Source of the DNA: Kushneria sinocarnis
GTDB taxonomy: Bacteria; Pseudomonadota; Gammaproteobacteria; Pseudomonadales; Halomonadaceae
Assembly (NCBI RefSeq): GCF_003633775.1
Contig: NZ_RBIN01000012.1
Span: forward strand, 1 to 52,518
Length of the DNA stretch: 52,518 bases
Direction: 5' to 3'
Every line of letters starts with the position of its first letter. Within the stretch, counting starts at the first letter, position 1. Positions 27,010 through 36,409 of this stretch are shown here, piece after piece. The position numbers and the translations under genes are program-made. The notes below the pieces were generated by a model, which was given only the letters and a program-made list of their open reading frames with translations, did not search any database and had not been told where the DNA came from.

Positions 27010-27747
27010 GTGTCCACAAAACCCAGCTGCATGGTGCGTCACTTCAAACACTACGCAGCGCTTGATGAACAGGAAATCGAGCTGCTGCACGAGCTCGAGC
27101 GCTCCCCGGAACATCTCACCGCCGGCGATCACCTCTGGTACGAGGGACATGAGTCCACCGAGCTGGCCGTGATCAGCCAAGGCTGGGCCTACAGCTATAC
27201 GCGGCTGGAAAACGGCCATCGGCTGATTCTGGATATCTACCTGCCGGGTGACGTGATCGGACTGCGCGAATACGCCACCGATCGCCATCAGGCCAGTGTC
27301 GAAATCATCAAAGAGTGCACGCTCTGTCGGCTGCCCCACCGCAATCTCGACGAGATCTTTCGAAACTCGGAGAAGCTCACCCGGGTTTTCTTTGCCGTGG
27401 CCTCGACCCAGCAGTCGATGCTGGTCGAGCGGATGATCAACCTCGGGCGGCGGGATGGACCGGGCAGGATTGCGCATTTCCTGTGCGAAATGCATACCCG
27501 GCTGGAACGCACCAATGACAATATGGCAGGTCAGTTCCGCCTGCCCCTGAGCCAGCACATGCTGGCTGACATCATGGGACTATCGGCGGTTCACGTCAGT
27601 CGCATCTTTTCACAGCTGCGCAGCGATCAGCTGGTCGATCGCGACCGGCATCGCGTGCATATCCGCGATCTTGCCCGGCTGATCGAGCGGGCCGGTTTCC
27701 GGGACGACTATCTGGGCACGCGCTCGATCATCGATCAATCGCGCTGA
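27010..27747 (+). CDS. Crp/Fnr family transcription regulator, copy B of the pair
   Basis: 245 residues from the GTG at 27010, preceded by AGGAAAAAG. An ATG-started frame from 26779 adds 77 residues that are not family-like, and the GTG start aligns exactly with the start of copy A at 18245. Same architecture: cNMP-type domain, dimer helix, helix-turn-helix (LSQHMLADIMGLSAVHVSRI). C7, C103, C106 and C159 are shared with copy A. The sequences are nearly identical through RLILDIYLPGDVIGLRE and LTRVFFAVASTQQS, but the flanks differ, so this is an old duplication about 8 kb apart. The ligand is unknown. Confidence 0.85.
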   Translation: MSTKPSCMVRHFKHYAALDEQEIELLHELERSPEHLTAGDHLWYEGHESTELAVISQGWAYSYTRLENGHRLILDIYLPGDVIGLREYATDRHQASVEIIKECTLCRLPHRNLDEIFRNSEKLTRVFFAVASTQQSMLVERMINLGRRDGPGRIAHFLCEMHTRLERTNDNMAGQFRLPLSQHMLADIMGLSAVHVSRIFSQLRSDQLVDRDRHRVHIRDLARLIERAGFRDDYLGTRSIIDQSR

Positions 27748-27756
27748 GCCCCTGTT

Positions 27757-27954
27757 TCACGAGTTATGGAGAAAGTGATCGACCTCGCGCTGCGCTTCCT
27801 CCCGGCTCAGATTCTTCTCCCGTCTCAGCCGGGCAATCAGCTGTTCGCGCTTGCCATTGGCATAGACTCTTTCATTGAACAACAGCACACCGACCTCTTC
27901 CTTGAGGCGGCCGGCGACCTTCTCGAAGATCGCACTCTGCAGATTGAGGGCCAT
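27757..27954 (-). CDS. CsbD-like small stress protein
   Basis: 65 residues. The pattern FEKVAGRLKEEVG, then GKREQLIARLRREKNLSREE and EVDHF follows the CsbD family (GKRDQL...EEAE..V..W/F), although the family's usual tryptophans are missing, so it is divergent. Charged, helical, cytoplasmic. GGGAGAAGAAG precedes the start. It converges on the Crp/Fnr gene with only 9 bases between stops. CsbD proteins are general-stress products of unknown mechanism. Confidence 0.65.
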   Translation of the reverse strand: MALNLQSAIFEKVAGRLKEEVGVLLFNERVYANGKREQLIARLRREKNLSREEAQREVDHFLHNS

Positions 27955-28571
27955 TTCTTCTTCTCCCTGAATTCATGACAGCGTCATTGTCGATATCAAC
28001 CGGGCGGAGGGCCATAACCTGGATTCAGCCGGTCATGGCCTGCCGGGCTGTCGTTTACCCCACAGGGTACTCTTCGAGCGCCTGTGAATGAACGCCCTTC
28101 GGCCATCCCCGGCAGATCCTCCACGATAGTCAGCCCGTGGCTTACCCGGCGCCACGGGCAGGAATCCGGTCAGGGCCGCAGCGAGGGCGTCACCGGCAAC
28201 CCTGCGCTGTCCCGCGGGAGGGTACCATGGCGCAGCGACGATCACCGGGCCGCCGCAACAGCAGGTTGCACGCCTGCCTTCATCATATGCCCCTCACCCG
28301 CTCCAGGGCCGGTAGCACAACTACTTTCATATTATTCGGTCCTGCGCGCATGGTCGTTATTCATTAAAACCGACTCACCGAAAGACGTCATGACAATACC
28401 GAAATAAATATCAGCAAAAAACCGGCGACACCGGAATAAAATCAGGCTTTCGGGTGGTGTCGTTTCAAATCAGCTCGGCCTTCCGAGACCCGCCGTTTAT
28501 CACGCGATATTGCACTCGAACCACCATTTTCTGTCAGACTATCAGTCTCGGCAACCTACAGGAGCCTGCTC
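27955..28571. other. 617-base region without a supported gene
   Basis: Open frames here (for example 28084-28407) have no recognisable content and unlikely composition. The right half is A+T-rich (about 28310-28450). A short inverted repeat (CGACACC / GGTGTCG) spans about 28425-28465. The region probably carries the promoter of the small basic protein at 28572; no RNA gene could be identified. Confidence 0.4.
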
Positions 28572-28682
28572 ATGAAACGCGCCATTGGAGCCCTGATCGT
28601 ACGCTGGCTGAAAAAGCCGGAAAACCAGCGCAAACTCAAGCGTACGGCTCGTCAGCTGTGGCAGAAGCGTCGGCGCCGCTGA
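28572..28682 (+). CDS. 36-residue highly basic small protein
   Basis: ATG at 28572 with AGGAG 8 bases upstream. The product begins MKRAIGALIVRWLKKPENQR and ends in an Arg-rich tail (WQKRRRR). Roughly 40 percent of residues are Lys or Arg; the first 13 residues could form an amphipathic helix. No known family comes to mind. Candidate roles are nucleic-acid or membrane binding, but that is inference. A hairpin with flanking A/T runs (28754-28781) follows, making a self-contained unit. Confidence 0.6.
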   Translation: MKRAIGALIVRWLKKPENQRKLKRTARQLWQKRRRR

Positions 28683-28744
28683 CGCTCTTATCAAGCTTTT
28701 CCTTATATCGCCTTCAGCACTGGTCAGGCACGCGGGATTGGTTT

Positions 28745-28786
28745 AAAAAAAGGACCGGCATAACACGAGTGACTTGCCGGTTATTT
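28745..28786. terminator. Terminator-like hairpin after the small basic protein
   Basis: ACCGGCA (28754-28760) pairs with TGCCGGT (28775-28781). A run of seven A precedes the stem, giving a strong U-tract on the minus strand, and TTATTTC follows on the plus strand. Confidence 0.45.
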
Positions 28787-28850
28787 CATCGGCAACATCA
28801 TTGCTGCCCTGTTCAATACCCAGTCTTCAATCACCGTGAGCCGGAGTCTC

Positions 28851-29123
28851 ATGACCTTTTATGATTTCATCATTTCTCAGGCGGGCCGTGGAGATGATGT
28901 GGGCGATCTGGGAGAAGAAATAGCCGGCGATCCCGATTTTCCACGGGCGCTGAATGACCCGATCCTGCTGGGCGGCTATCTCATGGAGCATGTCTACACC
29001 GCCGAACAGCTGGCTGCGGCAACTGCCGCCTGGCAGGAGTACCAGCTCACCACGGCGACGTCACTGACGAGTAACGACGCCATCGAGGCAGCGCCCTGCC
29101 CTGAACCACCCCGGGTTCGCTGA
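28851..29123 (+). CDS. YozE-like (SAM-like fold) small protein
   Basis: 90 residues from the ATG at 28851 (MTFYDFIISQ). The pattern FYDFI, GDLGEEIAGDPDFPR and YLMEHVYTAEQL..A..AWQEY follows the YozE_SAM_like family: a small helical domain opening with a Phe-Tyr-x-Phe motif and ending with Ala-Trp-x-x-Tyr. The last 25 residues are low-complexity. Function is unknown. GGAG lies a few bases upstream of the start. Confidence 0.6.
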   Translation: MTFYDFIISQAGRGDDVGDLGEEIAGDPDFPRALNDPILLGGYLMEHVYTAEQLAAATAAWQEYQLTTATSLTSNDAIEAAPCPEPPRVR

Positions 29124-29510
29124 CCGCAGGCAGTGCCACATTGACCGCACGCCCTCATCCGCCGCGGCAGAATGACATAAGCCAACCTTACGATCCCGAA
29201 AGGTTGCTGGCATCTGCCCGTCTTTCGCCTTATAAGGGATGGGGCCGGACAGGCCTGTGAATGGCTGGAGCTGACAGGGAAGCGGTCGGCGTGTTTCAGG
29301 GAGCGAAGACAGCTTCGCAGGGCGCCGGCAAGCGCAGGAGTGTCGCCTGACAGGGCCGTCAGGATACATTCCTGACCCTGCACTGATACGCCCGCTTCCC
29401 GCACACACGCCGTCACCCTGCCATACTGGGGCGACATACCAGTTGTCGGCCCGTCCCATGACGTCTCTCTCCTTCTCCCTCAGCTCCGCTACTCTTGCAG
29501 TGAGTTCTCC
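29124..29510. other. 387-base region without a supported gene
   Basis: Minus-strand open frames cross it (28994-29437, 29061-29459), but their peptides look like shadows. An imperfect inverted repeat (CCAACCTT / AAGGTTG) is at about 29182-29207. The end of the region must contain the promoter and start signals of the MFS gene. Confidence 0.4.
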
Positions 29511-31073
29511 GTGAGATCATCGCCGCATCGTCATGCAGGCTGTCACGACTCGTCAGGCACCCGCAGCCGGGAGACAGGCATCCTGGCGGCCGCCATCCTG
29601 GGCTCATCGATGGCCTTCATCGATGCCACCGTGGTCAATGTCATGCTGCCGGAACTGCAGGCGTCACTTGCGGCGTCGGTGGCGCAGATCCAGTGGGTGG
29701 TGGAGGCCTACACCCTGTTTCTTGCTGCCCTGCTGCTGCTCGGCGGTGCGCTGGGTGACCGGTATGGCCGCCGCCGTATCCTCACCCTCGGCATCACCCT
29801 GTTCACGCTTGCCTCACTGGCCTGCGCGCTGGCGCCGGATGCCGACAGCCTGATCACGCTGCGCGCCCTGCAGGGGGTGGGCGCGGCACTGCTGATTCCC
29901 GGCAGCCTGGCGATCATCAGCGTCTGCTTCCCGCACGAGCGGCGTGGCCGGGCCATCGGTCTCTGGTCGGGCTTCTCCGCGGTCGCCTCCGGGATGGGGC
30001 TGGTACTGGGAGGCCTGCTGATCGATCTGATCTCCTGGCGGGCCGTTTTCGCGCTCAACCTGCCGGTGGCCGCCGTTACCCTGGGGCTGCTCTACCGCTT
30101 CGTGCCGGAGAGTGCACGTCCGGCGCCGCACCCGCCGCTCGACATCACCGGCGCGCTGCTGTCGGTGATTGCCCTGGGCGGCCTCATCCTCGGACTGATC
30201 GCGGCTTCCGGAAGCGGCTTTCTCGACCCGGGCGTGCTGCTGCCCGGCGCCATCGGTCTGCTGGCCATGGCGTTCTTCATCCGCCATGAACGCCGCTGTC
30301 CGTCACCGATGCTGGCGCCACACCTGTTTGGCTCGCGCACCTTCCGTACCGTCAGCCTGCTGACCTTCCTGTTCTATGCCGCACTGGGAACCTTTTTCTT
30401 TCTGCTGCCGATGACGCTGGTACAGATCCACGGTTTCAGTGCCACCGCAGCCGGTGCTGCCACCCTGCCGATCATCATCCTGATGTCGCTGCTGTCCGGC
30501 CGTGCCGGTCGGCTGATCGACCGCTACGGGGCCCGCCGTCCGCTGACCATCGGCCCGCTGATCGTCGCTGCCGGCCTCGGGGGGCTGCTGCTGGCCGGTA
30601 CCGAGGCGTCCTACTGGCACACCTTCCTGCCCTCGATTGCCCTGATGGGAGCGGGCATGGTGACCACGGTGGCCCCACTGACCGCAACCGTGATGGCCTC
30701 CGTCGCAGACAGCGACGCCGGCACCGCTTCCGGAATCAACAATGCCATCGCCCGCACCGCCGGGCTCATGGGCATCGCCCTGTTCGGCCCGGTGCTCTAT
30801 CTTGTCTTCCGTCACGCCCTGCTCGAACGCCTGGCCCCGCTGGCACTGCCGGACAGCATCCGGAACGCGCTCGTCACCCGTCTCGATCGGCTCGCTGCCC
30901 TGCCGCTGCCCGAACACCTGTCGGCCGAGCAGGCACTACGGCTCCGTCAGCTGATCGAGCACAGCTTCGTGCTCGGTTTCGACAGCGTCATCATCGCCTG
31001 CATGGCGCTGATGATGGCAGCCAGCGCCACCGCCGCCATCGGTCTGCGTCCGACCACCCCCGACGAACGCTGA
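29511..31073 (+). CDS. MFS multidrug exporter, DHA2 (EmrB/QacA) type, 14 helices
   Basis: 520-residue inner-membrane proton-coupled exporter. The length and the hydrophobic pattern fit 14 helices. Motif A is GALGDRYGRRRIL (about 80-92), motif C is GSGFSAVASGMGLVLGG-like near 165-180, and LGSSMAFIDATVVNVMLPEL is the classic first-helix signature of the DHA2 group. It likely exports toxic compounds or metabolites; the substrate cannot be read. The start at 29511 lacks an obvious ribosome-binding site and could be a little further in. No regulator gene is adjacent. Confidence 0.87.
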   Translation: MRSSPHRHAGCHDSSGTRSRETGILAAAILGSSMAFIDATVVNVMLPELQASLAASVAQIQWVVEAYTLFLAALLLLGGALGDRYGRRRILTLGITLFTLASLACALAPDADSLITLRALQGVGAALLIPGSLAIISVCFPHERRGRAIGLWSGFSAVASGMGLVLGGLLIDLISWRAVFALNLPVAAVTLGLLYRFVPESARPAPHPPLDITGALLSVIALGGLILGLIAASGSGFLDPGVLLPGAIGLLAMAFFIRHERRCPSPMLAPHLFGSRTFRTVSLLTFLFYAALGTFFFLLPMTLVQIHGFSATAAGAATLPIIILMSLLSGRAGRLIDRYGARRPLTIGPLIVAAGLGGLLLAGTEASYWHTFLPSIALMGAGMVTTVAPLTATVMASVADSDAGTASGINNAIARTAGLMGIALFGPVLYLVFRHALLERLAPLALPDSIRNALVTRLDRLAALPLPEHLSAEQALRLRQLIEHSFVLGFDSVIIACMALMMAASATAAIGLRPTTPDER

Positions 31074-31152
31074 ATTCCGGACAGTAGCGCGCGGGTGGTT
31101 GCTACACTGAAAAATTCAGCGCCCATCCGCCATCGGCGAAAGGAGTCGGCCC

Positions 31153-33435
31153 ATGGCAACCGTCGAGCAACTGCACGAGATCCGCGCTCGCAAGCGCGAG
31201 CAGTACAGCGTCCGCACCCGCTACACCGATGCCCGGGGAGAACCGGTCTACATCAATCACCTGATCGGCGAGGACTCCCCCTACCTGCTGCAGCACGCCC
31301 ACAACCCGGTGGACTGGTACCCGTGGGGCAGCGAGGCATTCGACAAGGCCTCGCGCGAGGACAAGCCGATCTTTCTCTCCATCGGCTACAGTACCTGCCA
31401 CTGGTGCCACGTCATGGAAGAGGAGAGCTTCGATGATGAAGGGGTGGCCGAGGTACTCAACCGCCACTTCGTGCCGATCAAGGTCGATCGCGAACAGCGC
31501 CCCGATCTCGACGAGATCTACATGGCCGGCGTCCAGCTGATGACCGGTCGCGGCGGCTGGCCGATGTCGAGCTTTCTGACCCCCGAGGGCAAGCCCTTCT
31601 TCGGGGCCACCTACTTTCCGCGCGATCAGTTCCTGAGCCTGCTCGACCGGGTTCACGAACTCTGGCAGGAACGCCGCGAAGCCATCCTGGGTGACGCCGA
31701 CAGGCTCGACCAGGGCATCCGCCAGCAGCTTGCACCCTCGGCCGCCGCAGAGCTGCCCGAAGGGCTGATCGAACGGGTCACCGGAGCACTGCTCGAGCAC
31801 GCCGATACCATTCATGGCGGCTTCGGCGAGGCGCCCAAATTCCCGCAGGAGCCCAATCTCTACCTGCTGCTGGAGGAGATCCAGCGCGATCCGCGGCCGC
31901 TCGCCGAACAGCCTGCCTGGCCGGTGGCACGCCATGCACTCGATGCCATGCTCGGCGGCGGTATCTTCGATCAGATCGGCGGTGGCTTTCACCGCTATGC
32001 CACCGACCGCGCCTGGCAGGTGCCACACTTCGAAAAGATGCTCTACAACCAGGGCCAGCTGGCCGATCTCTATCTATGGGCCTGGCAGCTGTCGGGCAAT
32101 CCGGAGTATCGCCGCGGCTGTGAACAGACACTGGACTATCTGCTGCGCGAGATGCGCTCGCCGACCGGCGGTTTCTACTCCGCCACCGATGCCGACAGCG
32201 AAGGCGAGGAAGGCCGCTTCTTCGTCTGGCGCTACGATGAGCTGGCCGACGTGCTCGATGCCGAGCAGCTCACACTGTGCGAGCAGGTCTACGGTGTCAC
32301 TCGTACCGGCAACTTCGAAGGCGCCAACGTGCTCCATTTGCCGCAGTCGCTGGATCGCACCGCCGATCGGCTGGAGCTGAGCCGTCAGGCGCTGGACGAA
32401 CGGCTGGGAGAAGTACGCCGGCGGCTGTATGACGTCCGTGCCGAGCGCGAAGCGCCGCTGCGTGATGACAAGCTGATTACCGAGTGGAACGGCATGGTGA
32501 TCGCCGCACTGGCCCGTGCCGCGCAGGCGCTGGAACGACACGACTACCTCGAGGCGGCCACTGCCGCGGCCGACTTCCTCTGGCAGACGCATCTCGATGA
32601 GACGCAGGATCGACTGTGGCGTACCAGCCTCAACGGTGTCGCCTCGGTCACCGCGCAGCTGGAGGATTACGCTCATCTGCTCGATGGCCTGATCGCACTG
32701 CATGACGCCACCGGCGAACAGCACTGGCGTGACCGGGCCCGTGCCCTGCTGGCGCAGGCCTGCCGTCACCACCGGGACGATCAGGATGGCGGCTTCTTCA
32801 CCGCCCCGGCCGAGGCCACCGGCCCACAGCTGCTGCGCAGCAAGAGTCTGATGGACAACGCTACCGTCAGCGGCAACTCGCTGATGCTACCGGTACTGAT
32901 TGCGCTGTATCGGCGCACCGGCGACCCGGAGCTGCCCCCGCTGATCGAAGGCCAGATTGCCGCCTTCTCCGGCCGCGTGGCCCAGCTGCCGCTGGCTGGT
33001 CCGGTCTTTCTGCAGGGCCTGCGCCAGTGGGCGTCCCCCACCCCTAACGATCAGCAGCATTTCGCCGAGGGCGCCATTCGGGCCGTCTGTCGCAGCGAAG
33101 CGCTCGATGACGAGCGCCAGCGCGTGATGCTCACCCTCACCATTCAGTCGGGGTGGCACATTCGCAACCACGCGGATGACACCCCCGAAGCCAGTCGCCT
33201 GGCCATCGGCAATCCGTCGGTCTGGCGCGAGACACACCTCAGCTGGCCGGCGCCTGAACGCGATCCGGCCAGTGGTGAGCTGGTGCATGCCGGGCGGGTC
33301 ACCATCGAGCTGGAAGCCAGCCGGCTCGCAGCCGGCCCGCTGACACTCGAGCTTCGGCTTCAGCCCTGTACCGGGCGCGAGTGCCTGCCGGTCGAGCGCC
33401 GGGAGTTCGTGCTGCATCGGGTCGAGCATGGCTAA
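31153..33435 (+). CDS. YyaL/SSP411-type protein: thioredoxin-like and (alpha/alpha) barrel domains plus C-terminal DsbD-like domain
   Basis: 760 residues, starting behind AAAGGAG. The N-terminal DUF255 thioredoxin-like domain (about 35-200) includes [14 protein letters not shown] and the redox motif C82-H-W-C85. An (alpha/alpha)-toroid of the AGE/cellobiose-epimerase type follows (about 215-620: [34 protein letters not shown]). The C-terminal about 120 residues ([17 protein letters not shown] onward, ending [19 protein letters not shown]) look like the N-terminal domain of DsbD, with its Cys pair (C-x4-C). No signal peptide is seen. The family's function is unknown; the added domain suggests thiol chemistry. 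Confidence 0.85.
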   Translation: MATVEQLHEIRARKREQYSVRTRYTDARGEPVYINHLIGEDSPYLLQHAHNPVDWYPWGSEAFDKASREDKPIFLSIGYSTCHWCHVMEEESFDDEGVAEVLNRHFVPIKVDREQRPDLDEIYMAGVQLMTGRGGWPMSSFLTPEGKPFFGATYFPRDQFLSLLDRVHELWQERREAILGDADRLDQGIRQQLAPSAAAELPEGLIERVTGALLEHADTIHGGFGEAPKFPQEPNLYLLLEEIQRDPRPLAEQPAWPVARHALDAMLGGGIFDQIGGGFHRYATDRAWQVPHFEKMLYNQGQLADLYLWAWQLSGNPEYRRGCEQTLDYLLREMRSPTGGFYSATDADSEGEEGRFFVWRYDELADVLDAEQLTLCEQVYGVTRTGNFEGANVLHLPQSLDRTADRLELSRQALDERLGEVRRRLYDVRAEREAPLRDDKLITEWNGMVIAALARAAQALERHDYLEAATAAADFLWQTHLDETQDRLWRTSLNGVASVTAQLEDYAHLLDGLIALHDATGEQHWRDRARALLAQACRHHRDDQDGGFFTAPAEATGPQLLRSKSLMDNATVSGNSLMLPVLIALYRRTGDPELPPLIEGQIAAFSGRVAQLPLAGPVFLQGLRQWASPTPNDQQHFAEGAIRAVCRSEALDDERQRVMLTLTIQSGWHIRNHADDTPEASRLAIGNPSVWRETHLSWPAPERDPASGELVHAGRVTIELEASRLAAGPLTLELRLQPCTGRECLPVERREFVLHRVEHG

Positions 33436-33527
33436 AGCAGCCCCGGGTACCGTATTGCTACCAGGCCGGCCATGCCGGGCTGTCCGGCAGGCCTTTATCC
33501 GCTCCCACATGCACAGAAAGTCGTGTT

Positions 33528-33583
33528 GCCGCCTGTTTCAGGCGGCGTCGACACTGAATTCACGGGCCCTGTGCTTCAGGGCC
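33528..33583 (+). other. Two consecutive hairpins between the YyaL and AKR genes
   Basis: GCCGCCTG/CAGGCGGC (33528-33546, loop TTT) is followed by GGCCCTG/CAGGGCC (33565-33583, loop TGCTT). The second ends about 22 bases before the AKR start codon. Either may terminate the YyaL transcript or structure the AKR leader; no U-tract is present. Confidence 0.4.
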
Positions 33584-33605
33584 TTCCCGCAGCAAGGAGC
33601 CGGTC

Positions 33606-34433
33606 ATGCCCGCGATCCCCGATCTTCCGCTCAGCGACGGCCATCGCATTCCCCAGCTTGGGCTGGGCACATGGAAGCTGCCTCCCGAAGAAACCGCACA
33701 GGCCGTTCAGACCGCCTTCGATTTCGGCTATCGCCATATCGATACTGCTGCCATCTACGGCAACGAAGCCGGGGTCGGCCGGGCCATCGCCCGGAGCGAA
33801 CCGGCACGCGAGCAGCTCTTCATCACCACCAAGCTGTGGAACGATCAGCAGGGGTATGACGCCACCCTCACGGCATTCGACAAGAGCATGACCCGGCTCG
33901 GCCTGGCGTATCTCGATCTCTATCTGATTCACTGGCCCTGCCCGGCGCGCGATCAGTTCGTCGATACCTGGCGCGCCTTCATTCGCCTGCAGCAGGAAGG
34001 CCGTATCCGCTCGATCGGTGTCTCCAACTTTCGCGAGCAGGATATCGAGCGGCTGGGAAATGAAACCGGGGTGCTTCCGGCCATCAATCAGATCGAGCTG
34101 CATCCCATGCTGCCACAGCCGCTGCTGCGGCAGTTCCATCAGCGTCACGACATTGCTACCGAGGCCTGGAGCCCGCTCGCCCAGGGCAGCGAGCTGCTCA
34201 AGGATGAACGCCTTGCGGCCATCTCGGTGCGGCATGACCGTACGCCGGCCCAGATCATTCTGCGCTGGCATATCGAGCTCGGCTCGATCGTCATTCCCAA
34301 GTCGGCCACTCCGGCCAGGATGCGCGAGAACACCGGCATCTTCGATTTCGAACTCAGCGATGACGAGATGGCACTGATGGGTCGGCTGGCCCAGGGGCGC
34401 CGGCTGGGAGAAGAGCCGGAAATGGTGAACTGA
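33606..34433 (+). CDS. Aldo/keto reductase, 2,5-diketo-gluconate reductase type
   Basis: 275-residue NADPH-dependent reductase. The start at 33606 follows AAGGAG. The catalytic tetrad is D46, Y51, K76 and H109 (RHIDTAAIYGNE, ITTKLW, LYLIHWP). C-terminal IPKSATPARMREN carries the NADPH 2'-phosphate contacts. The overall sequence fits the prokaryotic AKR5-type (DkgA/DkgB, methylglyoxal-reducing) group. It is likely involved in detoxifying dicarbonyls or reducing keto sugars; the physiological substrate is unknown. Confidence 0.9.
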   Translation: MPAIPDLPLSDGHRIPQLGLGTWKLPPEETAQAVQTAFDFGYRHIDTAAIYGNEAGVGRAIARSEPAREQLFITTKLWNDQQGYDATLTAFDKSMTRLGLAYLDLYLIHWPCPARDQFVDTWRAFIRLQQEGRIRSIGVSNFREQDIERLGNETGVLPAINQIELHPMLPQPLLRQFHQRHDIATEAWSPLAQGSELLKDERLAAISVRHDRTPAQIILRWHIELGSIVIPKSATPARMRENTGIFDFELSDDEMALMGRLAQGRRLGEEPEMVN

Positions 34434-34639
34434 GGGGGCAGAACGCCGAAGGCACCTGCCACCCGGCCGGCTGCGTCCCTGCTGAAACAGCCGCGATACA
34501 CGTTACTGCTGTTCAGCCGGGCCGGGCGTACACTAACCTGAGAGTCTGAATCGAAAGGCTTACCGATCAGGGATGATCGGCCATCCATGACAGGACACCG
34601 GCGGCACCGCTGTTCTGCTCGCGACTGAAGGACCAGCCC

Positions 34640-35323
34640 ATGTTTGCCTGGCCCGTCTCCCTCTGGGAGTGGATCACCGCCAATGCTGCTGTCTTCAGCG
34701 GCATCGTCAGTTTCGGCATGCTGTTGATCTGGGGCATCTATCTGCAGCTGCTCTTGCACAACTTCCGGATGCAGCAGAGCCCCCGCATCGTCATCAATCG
34801 CGGCCGCGGGCGGGATGTCAATTCCCTCTGTCTGATCAGTAACATGAGTGTGCAGGCGATCTTCGTCGAGGCCGTGGTGGCCCGGCTCGAGACCTCCCAC
34901 GGCACCTGGTTCAGCGATGTCACCGATGTGCTCGATCAGCAGGGGGAAAGTTCAAGCCGCGATATTGGGTCAGGCGAGCATCAGCTGGCCCGGGTCACCC
35001 GCCAGGGTCCGCTGAAATCGGGCGAGTACATGGAAGCCGGCATGTTCGGTGACATGCTCCAGCAGGTGGCGCACGAGCAGGGTATTCAGCTGGATGAAGA
35101 CTATAAATCCGGCGAAGAGCAGCTTGAGCTGCGCTCGCTGGAAATCGGCCTCATTGCCGTTTTCGGCTCGGAAAACGGGCCGATCGGTGCCCGACGCGTA
35201 TTTGATCTCGAGCTCGATGATAATCACCGACTGCTGCTGAAACCCCGCGACCTGACCACCAAACAGCTGCGTTCCCGACGCGCCCGCAAGGAGATCAAGC
35301 GCTGGCAGAAGGTGCTTCGCTGA
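34640..35323 (+). CDS. One-pass membrane protein of unknown function
   Basis: 227 residues with one N-terminal membrane helix (about 18-42: VFSGIVSFGMLLIWGIYLQL) and a large C-terminal domain that, by the positive residues right after the helix, should be cytoplasmic. The domain contains beta-rich stretches (NSLCLISNMSVQAIFVEAVV) and a basic tail (KQLRSRRARKEIKRWQK). I do not recognise the family. It is monocistronic, closed by a strong hairpin terminator. Confidence 0.65.
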   Translation: MFAWPVSLWEWITANAAVFSGIVSFGMLLIWGIYLQLLLHNFRMQQSPRIVINRGRGRDVNSLCLISNMSVQAIFVEAVVARLETSHGTWFSDVTDVLDQQGESSSRDIGSGEHQLARVTRQGPLKSGEYMEAGMFGDMLQQVAHEQGIQLDEDYKSGEEQLELRSLEIGLIAVFGSENGPIGARRVFDLELDDNHRLLLKPRDLTTKQLRSRRARKEIKRWQKVLR

Positions 35324-35336
35324 TTTGCTGCCGAGC

Positions 35337-35371
35337 CGGTCTCGGCAGGCAAGCCTTCCCTGCCGAGCCGG
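35337..35371. terminator. Terminator between convergent genes
   Basis: CTCGGCAGG (35341-35349) pairs with CCTGCCGAG (35359-35367), extended outside by CCGG/CCGG. It separates the plus-strand membrane protein from the minus-strand dehydrogenase. Confidence 0.6.
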
Positions 35372-35392
35372 CCGGCTGTACCGGCCAGGGCG

Positions 35393-36409
35393 TCAGCCCG
35401 ACTGCCGGCTGATGTCGATACAGATCTTGCCGAAGTGCCGCTGCCCCTGCTGGTGGCGAAAGGCATCGGCGAGCCGGTCGAGCGACCAGGTGGAGTCGAT
35501 CACCGGCTCGATCCCGTTCTGTTCGATCGCCTTCACCATGTCCTGCTGCTGCGCCCGGCTGCCGACGGTAATGCCGCTCATGTGCAGATTGCCGAAGAAG
35601 AACGCCGCCGTGGGCACCTCACCGGTGAAGCCGGTGAGTACCCCGAGCATGACAATGTGACCGCCCATCCGGCAGGCGGCAATCGACTGCCCCAGGGTGG
35701 CCGGGCCGCCGATCTCCACCACGGCATCCACGCCGCCCCCCGAGAGACGATGGGCCGTCTCCCCCCAGTCGGGGTCCTCGCGGTAGTTGATGGTGTCATC
35801 GGCCCCGAGCGCACGCAGGCGGGCCAGTTTCTCTTCCGATCCCGAAGTGGCAATCACCCGGGCACCGGCTGCCCTTGCGAGCTGCAGGGCAAAGAGCGAG
35901 ACACCGCCCGTACCCATTGTCAGCACCGTATCGCCCGGTTTGATGGCGGCTTCCACCATCAGCGCCCGCCAGGCTGTCAGGGCAGCACACGGCAGGGTGG
36001 CCGCCTGGGCATGCGAATATCCGGCCGGCGCCCGGGTAAACGCACCTGCCGGCCCGACGACATATTCCGCCGCCATTCCGGGGCCACGATCGCCCGGTGT
36101 GCCCTCCCGTTTGGCAGGGGTGATCGGGCCATCCGCCCAGTGCGGAAAGAAGGTCGAGATCACCCGATCGCCTACCTGAAACTCGCTGATGTCGTGCCCT
36201 GCCGCCACCACTTCACCGGCCCCATCGGACATCAGCACGCGCCGATCCTCGGTTTCGATGATGGCGTCGGCTACCGCGTAGTCATGGTAGTTCAGCGAGC
36301 TGGCATGCATGCGTACCAGCACTTCGTCCGGTCCGGGCTGCGGCGGGTCCAGCTCCACCACCTCGATCCGATCCAGCCCGCCCGGCTGATGCAGTATGGC
36401 GGCTTTCAT
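35393..36409 (-). CDS. Zinc-free MDR alcohol dehydrogenase/quinone-oxidoreductase-like
   Basis: 338 residues from 36409 (MKAAILHQPGG), which has AGGAGAGA upstream; the open frame starts 18 residues earlier. N-terminal GroES-like fold with SSLNYHDYAV where zinc enzymes have CHTD, so no catalytic zinc. Rossmann segment with VLTMGTGGVSLFALQLARAAGA (about 163-184). The family reduces quinones or enones, or oxidises alcohols, with NADPH; the substrate is unknown. The upstream A+T-rich region is shared with the divergent diguanylate gene. Confidence 0.83.
   Translation of the reverse strand: MKAAILHQPGGLDRIEVVELDPPQPGPDEVLVRMHASSLNYHDYAVADAIIETEDRRVLMSDGAGEVVAAGHDISEFQVGDRVISTFFPHWADGPITPAKREGTPGDRGPGMAAEYVVGPAGAFTRAPAGYSHAQAATLPCAALTAWRALMVEAAIKPGDTVLTMGTGGVSLFALQLARAAGARVIATSGSEEKLARLRALGADDTINYREDPDWGETAHRLSGGGVDAVVEIGGPATLGQSIAACRMGGHIVMLGVLTGFTGEVPTAAFFFGNLHMSGITVGSRAQQQDMVKAIEQNGIEPVIDSTWSLDRLADAFRHQQGQRHFGKICIDISRQSG

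Noticed and set aside
28084-28407. 107-residue open frame
   Set aside because: No ribosome-binding site, no family, and unlikely composition.
29061-29459. Minus-strand frames before the MFS gene
   Set aside because: Overlapping shadows with biased Cys/Arg/Trp content, no start signals.
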